From: Mixophyes australis
Taxonomy: Eukaryota > Chordata > Amphibia > Anura > Limnodynastidae
Assembly (NCBI GenBank): GCA_036250195.1
Contig: JAVHZZ010000003.1
Location: 16,413,004-16,477,003, forward strand
Reading direction: 5' to 3'
DNA length: 64,000 nt
Positions 10,905 through 23,500 of this stretch are shown here, piece by piece; positions within the stretch are counted from its first letter, which is position 1; each line of letters starts with the position of its first letter. The position numbers and the translations under genes were made by a program. Under the pieces are notes generated by a model, which saw only the letters and a list, made by a program, of their open reading frames with translations, was not told where the DNA came from and made no database searches.

Positions 10905-12549
10905 CAATCACCAAGGTAAGATGGAAGCAGTGACTAATTAAATATAATGTGTAATCAGAGATAAACAATGATTTTAGCTCTCATTTACTTACTGTAAATA
11001 GATCACCAACAGCGCAGAAACGTAATTTGTAATGACGAGGAAGGCAACCTGTTAGATACAATATTGGCTGTTTACGGTTAATATTGTATGAATGAAACAG
11101 GACATTATGCTCATTTCATAATTACAAACAAAGTGTGTTTAAATCTGTACCTTTAAGAAGTTAACTTAAGAAATCACCTTCTTGACCCGCAAGTCCACAT
11201 ACTTCCCCATTAACAAAGGGTGAATTTGTTATCTGGAGCTTTGGACCTCTGTGGTGGCTCAAACAGTTTTTAAATTAATATTAATAATAATAAAAATAAT
11301 AAAAATAATAATAATTTGTTGAAAAGTTGGCATATTGCATCACAAATCAAAATTTACATTGCACCTGTGCATGTTTGGAAATGACCTTAATTGACTCTTA
11401 ACTTCTCAAATATGCTTTAATTATTAATGCAAATAAGTATACATAAGATTTTACTGAACATGTCTCTCAACTGAATAAACACAGGAAATGTTCTGGAGTC
11501 TGACCACAAAATGCTACAAAGGGAACACAGTATGAAAATATATTAGTCTCATTTGCAAACCATCTCTCGTGGTAGTTATCCTTAGATGATGCTCAACCCA
11601 GGACACAGAACTCTATCCACTCTAAGTATACAATTGTGACTCGCATATCTGTCTATCTATCTATCTATCTATCTTTCTATCTATCTAGATAGATAGATAG
11701 ATATATCTATATATTTTGTATATATACCTATGTGTATATATATATATGATATAGAGTGTTAAACCATAAACTGCGCTCCGACTGATTGCCACTGTATTAC
11801 TCACACAATTCCCTAATATACAATGGAATCTAGAAATTTTTCTATACTAATAGTTTCTAGCACTAGTGGTTGTTAATACACAGATAAAATTTGTGAAAAA
11901 ATCTACTTATATTTTAAGAGGTCTTTAATCCTTTCGCCAGAACAATGAAATTGTTCAGTCAAGGTGTTCATGTCTAGATAGTACAAGTGAAAAAAGAAGA
12001 CAAAATACATAGCATAGTACTGTTATAAACAATCAATCTTAACAAATATTGTGACTCTGTGGTTCAGGTGCTTTTATAATCTAGAACTTTCATCTAGGTG
12101 AATTTCTCGTGATCCTGTTCCCCAATAGAAATCCACTTACTGGACTTAAATAAAATATTATGTGAGTGTCTTTATTTTTATTTTTTATTTTCAAGTAGTT
12201 GAAAAAGTCTACTTCCTTCACCACATGTCACCATCTTGTGATTGCACTTACTAGCTGCATAAGGAGGTCAGACGTTGTATCTCAATTTGTTGCCAGCCTT
12301 TTCTTGCAAATCCACTGATGTGTTCTTCCCATGTATATCAAATTATCATACGTGGAAGAAAAGGAATGTTTTTAGTGTGATATTGTTTGAATATCATACT
12401 TTAATAAAGCACACATATATAAAACATAAAAACATAAGAACAAATCTCCACAAATAACATCATTCCAGATGAAGGATATAACAAGCGTGGTATAAAACAT
12501 TGAAGCTCCTGGGAATGTAGCAATGTTCCTCCTCCGGGTGTAAAAATAC
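10905..12549. other. AT-rich non-coding stretch with microsatellites
   Basis: No gene seen. An (AAT)n-like tract lies at 11272-11315. At 11648-11745 a CTAT run turns into an AGAT run and then (AT)n, forming a palindromic microsatellite. The part 11400-11650 matches block B at 44735-44960. Confidence 0.6.
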
Positions 12550-13372
12550 ATCTATAATTAATTAGCTGAAGTACCCGGCATTGCCCGGGTTTAAATCTTC
12601 AAGTTATTAAGTTATCATTGAGTTGGATGTAGCTGTCAACATTTTAAAAATAATTAGCAGCTTAGCAGCTCTTCAAACACATCCATGAGGTGGCTGACCA
12701 GTGTTGTTTTTTTATATTAAATGTCATACAAATCTGACTTCAATGTTTTCATGTGTAACACAATTGTTTGGCACTTTTGTTGTTCTTTTGTTTTAGGCGG
12801 TGTTTGTTTTTTGTTCTGTATTGTCTTTCTTTTGTACATTCCTCGGCAAGTACTGATTGCATGTAATATTGCCTCCCTGGCCAGTAGAACGCCCAAAACA
12901 GGCCCAGAAATGTTCTGCCTAGCATACGCCAATTCGAGGGCCCTCTGGGACTTCAACCCCCTTGTATGTCTTCTGGGATCCAATGTTACCAGTCTGTGAA
13001 GTCATCATCCAAATCCATTAAGTGGAAGGCTCAGAAAAGGCTCTCAGGGTCAAAGGTCTGGCCAGCGTACAGCAACTGGAGGTCCAACTGGGACCCTAAC
13101 CCCCCTAAATTATGACTAGAGTCCAACTGGACCACCTTGTGTTGGTTTCATCCCAATCAGTGCAGAGGTGTCTGTATGCAAGCTCAGAACAGGCTCCCCA
13201 GGTCAAAGTTCTGCCCAGCGTACACAAATGGGAGGTCCGACCGGGACCCTCACCCCCTAAATCCTGGCCAGGGTCCAGCTGGACCACTTCGCATTGGTTT
13301 CATCCCAATCAATGCAGGGGTGTCCTAATGCATAACCGGACAGACAAACAGACAAACAAACCAATGATTTTT
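12550..13372 (+). repeat. Dispersed repeat with internal ~155-bp direct repeats
   Basis: It begins near AGCTGAAGTACCCGGCATTGCCCGGG and ends in GGACAGACAAACAGACAAAC followed by an AT-rich tail. From about 13020 to 13325 a unit repeats with the marks GGTCCAxCTGGACCAC, TTGGTTTCATCCCAATC and CAGCGTAC. The GACAGACAAAC tail suggests a non-LTR retroelement or SINE-like end, but the family is not certain. Confidence 0.5.
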
Positions 13373-13789
13373 TATTTATAAGATCTGTAGTAAATGGATC
13401 CTAAATGTCATATGCATTTACAATACCGAACATGTAATCTTTCACTGATAAAATTATTATACTAGTAGAATAAGACAGTCATGTCTGTTTATCTAATTTC
13501 CATATTTAATAAAACTCATTACCTATGCAGTCCAGAAGAGGTATTTTAAAGAATATTTCATAGCGATGTGGATCTCAAAACCGGAAGTGAGGAAACGCTG
13601 TATACGATTCTTATCTCTGTTTGACACCTTCCGGTTTGCGTTTAACCAGAAATTAGTCATATCTTTAAACGATCTATATTTATATGTCGGTTTGTGTTCC
13701 ACCTAGTTTTATTTATGATCCACATCAAAAAGGTTCATTAGATTCAGTTGGCAAATAATGCTTATAGCAAGTGGAGCCTTTCATTTGAG

Positions 13790-14260
13790 TGGTATTTACA
13801 CACATTATAGGTAAAACTATTGGGACACGAATTCTTTATCCATGTAATCAAGGAAATCATAATTCCTATAAAACTCTTAACTACCGCAATAAGTGGTATT
13901 TCTGCACATTACCATATGCTTTTTGCAAGAAGGCAGCTGATTCTTTACCACTTTATAGGCCTTATGACTGCACCATAGGCTTGTTAACAGGATCAAGGCT
14001 ACCCAAAAATCAGCTATTCACCCATTCACCTCCAGACCTCAAGTCTACTACAAATAAAAACTGAGTGAAATGTTTTATCAGGCCTTCCAAATCACCACTA
14101 GGGGCAGACCTGTTCTCTGTATCAAAGAAGGTTCTGGCCTCCATGGTAACAGAGAAGCCAGCAGGGAGTACAGTGATAATCACAGTTAAAGAAGGCTGAG
14201 GAGGTAAAGAACAATACCAGATTGCCGCTGCCTGGGTTTTTAATGAATCCCTTCGATCTC
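13790..14260 (+). pseudogene. Ty3/gypsy pol fragment (region before and into RT), block A copy
   Basis: The frame at about 13920-14062 reads KAADSLPLYRPYDCTIGLL, the conserved stretch just before gypsy reverse transcriptase (usual form ...LPPHRPYDCxIDLLPG). It is followed after a stop by a FIRPSKSPLGADLFSVSKK stretch, the start of RT. The mate at 47400-47870 shows RPYDCSIGLL and FIRTPKPPLGPGLFFASKKD. Both are short fragments without LTRs. Confidence 0.7.
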
Positions 14261-14456
14261 CATGGAGTACTTGCTTTTTCCAAAAGCTAATAGATCAGCC
14301 TCAAAAAAATTATGAATGGCGTACCTGGATAACACAGTCATGTTTAATGACCATTGGCAGTGCCAACTAAATTCTAATTCTTCAATCCCGTTGTACAACA
14401 TGACTCACTGCCAACCTGAATAAATATATCCTTGAAAAATGGAAAGCGTAAAATAA

Positions 14457-14676
14457 GTGCAGTCATTCTTGAGTTTATTCACTATTCAAAAACTGCTTTC
14501 CCAAGGTTTTCAGGACAATGATATATTCAGATTCTCATCCTACTTATCAAGCTGCTTTTTCAGAGTTCATTTCTCTGTATCCGTGGACTTTCTGTTTCAT
14601 CTATCAGTTAGAGTGCAAGAAGGCTCAGTCCTAGGCCTCTGTACTTTAATATCTAGATCACAACTCTTGGAAAATG
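14457..14676 (+). pseudogene. LINE reverse transcriptase fragment (L2/CR1-like), part 1
   Basis: The frame 14457-14670 includes LSVRVQEGSVLGLCTLI, a decayed form of the RT motif GVPQGSVLGPLLF. It continues after the inserted antisense LINE at 15471. The block B counterpart at 49990-50225 is uninterrupted and reads [10 protein letters not shown]. Confidence 0.65.
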
Positions 14677-14678
14677 AA

Positions 14679-14680
<2 letters not shown>

Positions 14681-14719
<39 letters not shown>

Positions 14720-15467
14720 GACTTTATTTATAGGGCACCAAAAAATGTTCCAGTGCCGAACAAAAAAACAGACAGTGGACCATACAGGGTAGTACAGAAC
14801 AGTGAACAAAAAATACTAGTACTTCTTAAGCTCCAAACAGCTAGCATAGTGGTGTTGGAGGAGAAGAAAAAGGTAGAGAGACAGGAGGAAAAAGGGCCCT
14901 GCTCATAAGAACTTACATCTTAAAGGTAGGGAAACAGACGGGAGACACAATGTGGAGTCAGAGGAAAGAGAAGCGAGTAGCGAAACAGGGGATGAGAGGG
15001 GAGGAGATCAGGAGTGAGGGTGGTATGCTTTGAGGAACAGGTGAGTTTTGATTGCCCGTTTGAAGGTGTACAAATTATGGGACAGTCGGATGGATCATGG
15101 GAGATCATTTCAGTAGAGGGGGCAGCACGGGATAAATCTTGGATTCTGGAGTGGGATGTGGTGATCAGAGTGGAGGAGAGGCAACGGTCATTGGCTGAAG
15201 GCAGGGAACGGGATGGAGTGTGAATGGAGAGGAGTATGGAGATGTATGGGGCAGTGGAGTGGGAGAGGGGTAAGCAGTGAGGGTAAGCTGTTTGAAAAGG
15301 ATTCTATAGGTGAAGGGGAGACAGTGAAGGGCAAGGCAGAGAGGGGAGGCAGAAGAGGAGTGTCCAGAAAGGAAGATGAGTCTCGCAGCCGCATTGAGTA
15401 TAGACCTTAGTGGGGTGAACCTGGAACGGGGGAGGCCGGTGAGGAGAAGGTTGCAGTAATCAAGACG
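14681..15467 (-). mobile_element. Antisense L2/CR1-like LINE insertion, with (ATT)n tail
   Basis: On the minus strand an open frame (15518-15165) reads RLDYCNLLLTGLPRSR, then NAAARLIFLS and LPFTYRILFK. This is the conserved C-terminal stretch of L2/CR1-type reverse transcriptases after the YADD box. The 3' end at 14681-14740 has the ATAAA-type sequence and an (ATT)n tail, as at 678-950 and 47229-47340. The element split an older sense-strand LINE; block B has the empty site near 50227. The frame breaks before the 3' end, so it is 5'-truncated and dead. Confidence 0.8.
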
Positions 15468-15680
15468 GAATAAGCTCATTTGGAATGTCAATATCACCAC
15501 TACACTAATGGCATTCAAATTTATGTCTCCACTATTAAACTTTCACAGCATGCGTTGGCCTGTATTACTAAATGTGTCTCTGCCATTTCAACCTGGGTTT
15601 CCTGTCACCATCTGAAACTCAAACTTTCAAAACTAAGCTAATAATCTTTCATCGAGCAACAGGAACTACTTGTTTGTTAT
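15468..15680 (+). pseudogene. LINE reverse transcriptase fragment (L2/CR1-like), part 2
   Basis: The frame reads YTNGIQIYVSTIK, a mutated YADDTQIY catalytic box with the second aspartates lost, followed by SAISTWVSCHHLKLKLSK, matching the usual DISxWMxxNxLKLNxSK stretch. Together with part 1 this is one LINE RT split by the antisense LINE. The mate in block B is 50228-50440. Confidence 0.65.
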
Positions 15681-16079
15681 GTCTGTTTCTGTAGTCAACA
15701 AAACAATTTATTTACAAATTATAAAGCTCTCTGCATTATTGTCATCATTATCTCAGAGCTGTTTCATCTTCCCAAATCCTGTTAGCCGTTCAGCTCCACG
15801 GGAGGTTTCTGTACTCCCTGAGCTCGCCTTAGGACACCTGCATTATGGTTTGAAAATTGTACCGCCCCAGTCAAACTCCCCACCTGCCACTGTCCATCTA
15901 TGAAACATGACCAGAAAATGAATGTAACTTACTCAAGACACTGCAAAACTTGCATTCAGAAGACTTGGAAGTTTTGCATGGATTAACACACATATACATT
16001 AGGGATGCCTTACAGATATAGTCGAGGTCTAATAACTGGATACAGTCATTTTAAATTAATAAATATCGGGTATTATTGA

Positions 16080-16815
16080 ATCCTGTGCAATTGTGGTTTG
16101 TAAGCGTCGGCATACGACTGTGTAATACGCAATTACACTTACACTCACGTCTACTTTTGAAATAGTACACTTTTAATAAAGTTCCAATTCACATCATTTC
16201 ATTAGTAAGACTTAAAGGTTATTTACACAAGGATAAATTTACATCAAATGTATTTATGGTTCAGGTCCTAAGAAATGTACGGTGTTTGGTCTTACATTAA
16301 TCCACATTTTACCAGCAGGAATCCGGTATCATCGGAGAAGCGATCGCACATAGCGCTTGCTAGTTATGATTAGTATAATATTAATTCTCAAATCTACTCT
16401 ATTAATGGGGTTGTTTAAACCAGTTTTAGTCAGTTCCCTTAAGCAAGACATGTACACGGCTGTTGGAGTGACTTGCCCCCACCTCTGGAGAGAATTCCTT
16501 TGAACTCACCTATTGCCTGCATTGTACTGGATTTTCTTAAATTCTGAACCAATGAAGAACTTTCTTAGTGTTATCCTTGTGTACATTGTGACATAAACAA
16601 GCACTGGACCTAATAACTGCCTGTTTGACTGCAGACTTCAGGATTGATTGCTGTCACTGAATTCAGTGTGCAAGTGTAATGTATCGGTTATACTTTATTG
16701 TAGTTTGTTATACTTTCTTATACTTTTTTTATACTTTGCTATGAATCTGCTATATTTTGCTATTAAACATTTAATGTATTAGTGCAAGCAATTTTTGTGA
16801 TAATTTTTTACGCTA
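16080..16815 (+). repeat. LTR-like repeat, plus copy (inverted mate: 37540-38270)
   Basis: The reverse complement of 37540-38270 matches this stretch at several points in order: GTATTTATGGTTCAGGT (16251), CATTTTACCAGCA, AGCGATCGCA (16338), ACCAATGAAGA followed by AGTGTTATCC (16548), and TTTGCTATTAAACATT with GCAAGCAATTT near the end. The mate has AATAAA at the equivalent place. The arrangement is that of a solo LTR, but I cannot define TG...CA ends or a target duplication. Confidence 0.5.
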
Positions 16816-16819
16816 TGAG

Positions 16820-19800
16820 AAATTGCTGACATTAGAGACTAAGCAATCGTGGGAAACCACTGGACTCTCGAAATATTTAGAAAACAAAATCATCCCTAGA
16901 GGTTTACATATCTATAAAAAACCTACCATCAATTTGGATAATAGGGAGTTTATGTCCAATAGGAATTAGGAACTGGACAAATGTTCCTTTTCACTTATGC
17001 AACTGATTACTGCAGATCAGGAACAATCTTTTAAAAGAATCGAGGAAGAGATTTCTTTAAACGAGAAAAAGTTCAATCCAACTAAACACCTAGAGGATTA
17101 TATAAATCTTGAGAAACTGACTAAAATTAAGCTTCAACAAATCGAAGAAAATATTATTAAAACTAAATAGAAAAAAGTTCTCACAGACTCTAAAGATTAT
17201 GATCCTTACAATTCAGAGTTAATTAAAGCAAACCCCAAAGAATGGATTTTTACATATAAAAGTGATCCACTCAACAAATCAAAGGTACAAAACTACAATT
17301 ATCATCACTCTAGAAACAACTTCCATATCCAATTAGAGATTAATTCATATCACCATAAGATCATACCCATCGAGCATCCACCAATAGGAAACACTTAAAA
17401 TCACCGTTTAGTAAAGCACCAGCCAATAAGAATTACTTCAGACCACCAATGATTAAAAACACCCCCAAAAAAGAGAGAGGCAAAATAATTTACAAGCCCT
17501 TAGACCCCCGCAACTTGGGCTTTACAAAAATCGCCAAACTCAGTGAAAAAAAAGCTATGTAGAAGTAGCAAACAAAGGATTTAACAAGGGAAGCAAAAGG
17601 GTTTTCTCTCTAACTGGGAGGCTGAACAAAATCTAGATTTTTTTTGGAACTAGTCAGAAGGACGTCACCACCATTCCAGAATGAACTCAACAGAACCCCG
17701 ACAGCCACATGTCTGAAAAGAAGGAGGGATCCACTAGATTTAGAGGATTGTGGGGAGGAAGAAAACAGAGGGGCATATTAAACTTGAGTGATTTAGAACT
17801 CACAGCCCCACAACGACAAATTTTGCAAAAAGGTCTTAAATTTACCCCCAAAATGGGACTGAACAAATTTGATATATTCATAGACGTGCATAAATTTATT
17901 AAGAAACTTACTTTAAAAAATCTATTCTCAGACCCTTTAAGATCCATCACCAATATCACGAATAACCCAGAGAATACTAAATTCAAACATACTAATTTGA
18001 AAAATCAATCAACCTTTTTTCCGAGGTACCTAAATGGACCGTTTATTAATGCCTTTGAAAAATTAGTTGAGAAAGATTTAGAATATCTGAGAATTCGTAA
18101 ACATATGAGGCGTTCCAATGTTACCAAAGCCGAACAGATAGCAATTAATCAGCTGGAAACACACCCTGACCTAATCATTAAGCCAGCAGATAAGGGGGAG
18201 GAATAGCTATCCTTAATAGGGCCAACTACCTAGCTGAGCTAGACAGGCAACTTAGTGACAATACTACATACGAGCCCCTGAGAGGGGATCCGACTATTAC
18301 CCAGAAAGAGTTAGAACAACTTTTGAATTCCGCTGTGCTTGAAGGTATCCTCAATAGAAATGAATACCAATATCTCTCCATAACACATCCCAGACATCCA
18401 GTGATTTATCAAATGTCCAAGATTCACAAAATATTAATAAATTCACCAGGGCGACCAACTGTGTCTGGGATTGGGTCTCTTACAACTAATCTATCTAGCT
18501 ATATAGATTGCTACTTACAACCTTTGGTTGTACAGCATAAAGCTACCTGAGGGATAGTGGCCATCTATTAGAAATCCTTAAATATATAACATGGGAGCCT
18601 AATTACTTTCTTCTAACATGTGATATAGTATCCCTTTATACTATCATAGACCATAAAGCGGGCTACAACCAGCTAAGGGCAAATCTAGAGTCACAATCTG
18701 ACTTTCCACAGGAACAGACAAAATTCCTTGCGGACAGAATTGCATTCGTTCTACAACATAATTACTTTTGGTCCAGTGGGAGATACTACGGACAGGTTCG
18801 CGGGAAGGCAATGGGAGCAAAATGCGCCCAGTTACGCGAACTTGTATTTACCAGTAATGTCATCCAGGAGATGGTGGTACTTCTTGATTGGAGATTTTTG
18901 TCAAGGATGGCCAACTAAGACCTTTTTTAACCAGGTGGACTGGAATTCATTTATCCCCATCACCAGCAGCCACCATACTAATTGGTTAAGTAACATTCCC
19001 AAGGGGCAATACACTAGACTGAGGCGCAATTGCTCTGATCTGTCACATTATGACAAGCAAGCCAACATTCTGAGAGTGAGATTTTTAAAAAAGGATTATG
19101 AAAAGGACATTGAAGAGAAAACTTACCTTCAACTGAGGGAAACAAAGAGGGAATACCTTCTTGGGAAAAGGAGGGGGCAAGAGTTAGACCCTAAGACAAC
19201 AGATGTAAAAGACCTTCAATTTATTACTAAATTTAGTATGGACTTCAAAAAAGTGGAATATATCATAAGGAAACATTTCAATATTCTGTTGGGTGATTAT
19301 GAATTAAAGAAAATCCTACCCCCAGAACCAAAGTTTTTGACAAGACTAGTGAAAAGCACCATTCCACCAAAGAGGACAGAAAAAGAAGGCACATGGTTAA
19401 ATGAAAAGGCAACAGGTTTTTTTCTACTGTAATAGATGTGTAGAATGCAAGACCAGCAAAATTAGAGAAACTAAACCAGTGTTAACTTATACATCAAATT
19501 TTACTGGGGAGAGTTTTAAGATTAAGGAGAGAATGTCATGCGATACAGCTGGAGTGGTGTATCTGTTGCAGTGCTCCTGCGGAAAACAATACTTGGGGAG
19601 AACAATTAGGAAACTATCAATCAGAATAGCTGAACACCAGAGATATATTAAAAATTAGCTTAAAACAAATAGTGTTCCAAATCATTTCCTTGATCCTGCA
19701 AAGTTGATGTTTATAGACATCAATATGGTTGACAAACCATGGCGGGAAGGAGATTATGGGAAATACATATCCTAGGAGAAGCTAGACTTATTTCTAGTCT

Positions 19801-19860
19801 TAGAACTCTCGCACCAGGGGGTCTGAATATAGATTTTGAGTTTAACACCTTTCTATGACA
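16820..19860 (+). pseudogene. Penelope-like element, RT plus GIY-YIG endonuclease (EN+), inactivated
   Basis: The pieces follow the order of an EN+ Penelope-like element. An N-terminal part (16830-17160) contains IPRGLHIYKKP. A linker contains APQRQILQKGLKFTP (17805-17850), with further FIKKL and LVEKDLEYL stretches, ending IKPADKG at 18175-18200. RT parts follow: VIYQMSKIHK...GRPTVSGIGSL (18405-18482), then GKAMGAKCA (18803-18830, frame shifted) and SYANLYL. The stretch holding the catalytic YxDD is garbled around 18880. A tail segment reads IPKGQYTRLRRNCSDL (18990-19040). Last comes a GIY-YIG nuclease at 19551-19640: GVVYLLQC, QYLGRT and RIAEH, preceded by CNRCVEC. Many stops and frameshifts make it inactive. 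Confidence 0.85.
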
Positions 19861-20504
19861 GGCATCTCCTAAGACCCTTATGGCATTCATGATGCTAAAT
19901 CCATTTAAACAATTACCAGTGAAGTCTGATGTTCTATGTCATCCACCCAGCAAATATCTATCCATTTCGGCAGCACTTTATTTTTTTACTTATTCAGAAT
20001 GATTTTTTCTTGAACACTTTAAGTCAGTATTCATCCAAACTAGGCACTCTAGTTCTGTTTCTTTGTGTTTGTATCTGACAGCCTCCCTAGCAAGGGTTTG
20101 TGTCTTTTGGGTACTCTACTATGAACTGGTTTATTACTTCTATGCTATCTATCTTTGCATAAATTAGTCATTCAATGAGCAGTAAGAAAATATCTGCTGT
20201 TATTAACTTTGCCATTTAGACACTACATTTCAAATGTTTGGAGTATTATGTCTGTCTTAATCCTCAATTTAATATTGAGTTACACCGTTTACTAATTTCT
20301 GTTTCATTATCACAGTTATTAACTAAAAGTCTGCCAGTCTCTTTATCTTTGTGTGGTCCCAAAGAATTAATTAGACCGGTACAAAACCCTTAAATGTACT
20401 TTCCGCCTTTCACTCAACCAAATGAACCTATTAATGAATGGGTATGCAACACCGATACCCATATAACAAGGTAGGAACTCATTCACTGTTGCTGCAAACC
20501 ATAT

Positions 20505-20543
20505 CTGAAGAAGCCAGAATAGGGTGAAATGCGTATGTTCGCA
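20505..20543 (+). ncRNA. Hammerhead-ribozyme-like motif, degraded
   Basis: CTGAAGA (20505-20511) fits the hammerhead CUGANGA box, followed by a short imperfect stem II, then GAAA (20526-20529) and a perfect 4-bp stem III (TGCG 20530-20533 with CGCA 20540-20543). Penelope-like elements are known to carry hammerhead motifs in their terminal repeats, and this one lies about 650 bp after the GIY-YIG domain. The base after stem III is A where a U is expected and stem I is not convincing, so it is likely inactive. Confidence 0.4.
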
Positions 20544-20579
20544 ACAACTGATTAGGGTACCCTATTATTTCTATTAATA

Positions 20580-23500
20580 TCACTACAGAGCATCTATTGG
20601 ACTGACCGGCGTTTCGTTTGCAGCATCCCCGCTCTTACGCATCTGCATGCACATCAATCATCGTTACAAGACCGGTTCAATGCATAACACATCTGCCAGA
20701 AAAGGAAGGCATGAGGCGGAGACTTGGAGACTACATAGGACCGGAGGATCTGGAGAATATACCTGTGAAAAGAGTAAGTCCTTTTTTTCAAACCATTCAG
20801 ATCGCTTACCAACGACAATGTTTATGACCCTTTGCATCATCTGGCTCCAAGTGTACCTTGCCACAAGATTGAAACTCGCTTAGACATCTGTAAACGAACT
20901 TGAGATCTTGAGGTTTTATTTCTTATTGGAGATCGTTGCAGAGCACTTTGTTAGAAGTGTATCCGCATAAGACTATCGGCTTTATTCTATACGGAGGACT
21001 GATACTGAGTGACTTTTTATCCTGGTACTACAATTGATATACTCCTGGGCCAGTTTAGGTTCATATTTCACATCTGTTACTTTATTTGTTTTTTTTTCAT
21101 TTTTGTTTCTTTAACTGTTTACATGTAAGAGTTATCACTTGTTTAGTACCTTTTGCTATTGCAAGTTGTTTATTCAAATACAATTATTTTTATACATTAC
21201 AAACATCTCCTGAGCTTTTGGGATATTATATGTCCTTAATATTGCACCTGGGAACCTGTTTCAGTATTACTGTTTGGAAATTGAGGCTTTATCTCCACTA
21301 TTTCCCCTTTCCTTTTGGCTGCATACAGACCTCACCTCAGGAAGCACTGATTCCCCAATCTCTGCTACCAGAGATAATAGTGTATTTGCTGTGATCTGAC
21401 TTTATAGATAAATGCAACATACAATTCACTCTAAATTCTAATTTAGATGTTTTTAACACTAGCTTAATCTGTTCAATATAGGTAGCATTGGACATATGTA
21501 TGTTTACACTTGACAGAAATGCTACTTTTTTTGAACCAGATACATATTTACGTGCCTCTTTTCCCTATGTTTGTTCAGAGCACATATATGAACTAGTCAA
21601 AATGAACCAACAATGTCTGGTCATGCACACATACAAAGATATACAAGGTCAAAAAGGGTTACATACACACAGACACAAAGCCAAGAGTCACACGCATAAA
21701 CAGTCAAACGGTGGAACACAGCAGTCCTCTACCTCTCCTGTGTCCCCTTGATGCATTCAGAGCTGTACAAGCACACTCTCCCTATGGACTGGTCCGGTTC
21801 TGATAGGATTATTGAACAGGCCTGTACAGTACTTAAGCGCTGCAGGAAAAGATAAATAATTGGCTTGTCAAAACAGCCTCTAATAGGAGTAGCCTGGAAG
21901 ATCATTGCACTTGTTCCCTTGGGCCAAACCGTCCCTGATAGCATGAGGTAATCTCATAACATTCGAAAATGAAGTCATCTGTCTGTCAGTTGTGGGTATA
22001 AATGCCTTATTCAAAGTTTCCAAGTTATTTCTTTTGATCTGTGTCACCAACACCCAGCCTGTCTCAGAAACAACAATCTGAAACAGCTGGCCGTTACGGG
22101 AGTTATCTTGATCACTTACCAATGAATACACCTTTTCTGACACCATGAAGGATTTACAATGAAGTCCTTGCATTCACCAAAACCACTTATTAATATTAAA
22201 CACCTAAATCACATACACATGTAGCATGAGCCTCACTTGGCTTCGCAAGTTCAAAGAATCAGAGATTATGCTATTTTAAATGTATTTAATCTGAAAAATG
22301 TTTCCATGGCTTAGTTGCAAAACAGTTAATAACAAGACATACAACATAAGTTGCACAAATACGTTTCAGCAATAAAATAGGAAATAAATTCAGAGTCACT
22401 AACTTGCTAGTTGAAGACTTGGCGTGAGAGAACACTTTGGGAGAGATGGCACATCCTAACCTAGATACAGGTCTCCTCCATAGAAATGCGCAATATTACT
22501 AGGTCAGGCAACTGATTTTAACTTCTCACACTGCTCTCAGCCCCACCTTTGGAAATTAACACTCTCAATGTCAGGACAGATTGATTCCCATAATGACACA
22601 GGGCTTTTGGAAATGAGTTATCAATGTCCTGAGTCTGGAACTTCAAAGGGCAGGACTTCTCACCTCTGCTCGTTCTGCTTGGCTGGCCAGGTTGTTTTAC
22701 ACATCCTCTGAAAATCCCCAGAGATGCTATCTGTCCCTGAGCCTGGTTAATTCAAAAGACTCTTGTCAATTGCACAGGTCACTTATGTCAGTCAGCAAAG
22801 CACACTTTGACATTACATTACAAGGTTGCATACAATATACACATTGTCATATATTCAGGGGAAAGTAACAAACAGTGATTAGGTGCAATACATAATCGGC
22901 ACAATCTGCATCAGCTATAAAGTGCTGGCATTTGGCTCAGGGTCATTGTAGGCAATGTAAGGAAAACTGTGATACTCGCTGTGAGCTTGATTTTCTCCAG
23001 TTCATTTAAGCTCAGTTCAGTTCGATTAATTAAGGAACGTAAATGCTGATAAATGGCGCACTTCACGTTTTTTCACTTTGTGCACATAAATTACACTTCT
23101 GACCACCTACTATTTCATGGGAGAAATGGGGAGACGAAGGGGCGTATACATGTATACAATGTACAATAAGGTCGTGCCAAGGTCGACCAAACACAACAGC
23201 ATCTAATTCAAGCTTTGGGCATCTCAAGGTACGTGATTTTCAGTCGTATCACTTATACCAGCTACAGGCCTGATGTAAGTGCTGATTACTTAAGATGACA
23301 GCTGTGTATGCATACTATAACATGTGTCTGCAATCAGGATCAACAGTAGAAATGCAATTTATCACAGTAGATATTAATAACATTGTGATAATTGTATTTT
23401 ATGGAAGGGTAATGAAAAAAAAAACATTTTTTTAAATGAGCTTTTATTAATGACAATATTATTAACAAGTTTAATATAATATTATTAACAACGATAATGG

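Larger units (their letters stand above)
1..16020 (+). repeat. Block A of an old segmental duplication (mate: 42546-50733)
   Basis: Patches of this block recur in the same order and orientation in block B: 1-2057 with 42580-44140, 11400-11650 with 44735-44960, 13850-14250 with 47400-47870, 14380-14670 with 49440-50225, and 15471-16010 with 50228-50650. The match is diverged by substitutions and small indels and is broken by mobile elements private to one block. Both blocks start at a TAS2R 3' end, so the unit probably duplicated together with a receptor gene. Block A is about twice as long, mainly because of the gypsy/hAT insertion at 2058-10904. Confidence 0.75.

Noticed and set aside
21880..22173. 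97-codon minus-strand frame next to LTR-looking sequence
   Set aside because: No known motif, no defined LTR ends and no adjoining pol text, so a retroviral gag call was not supported.
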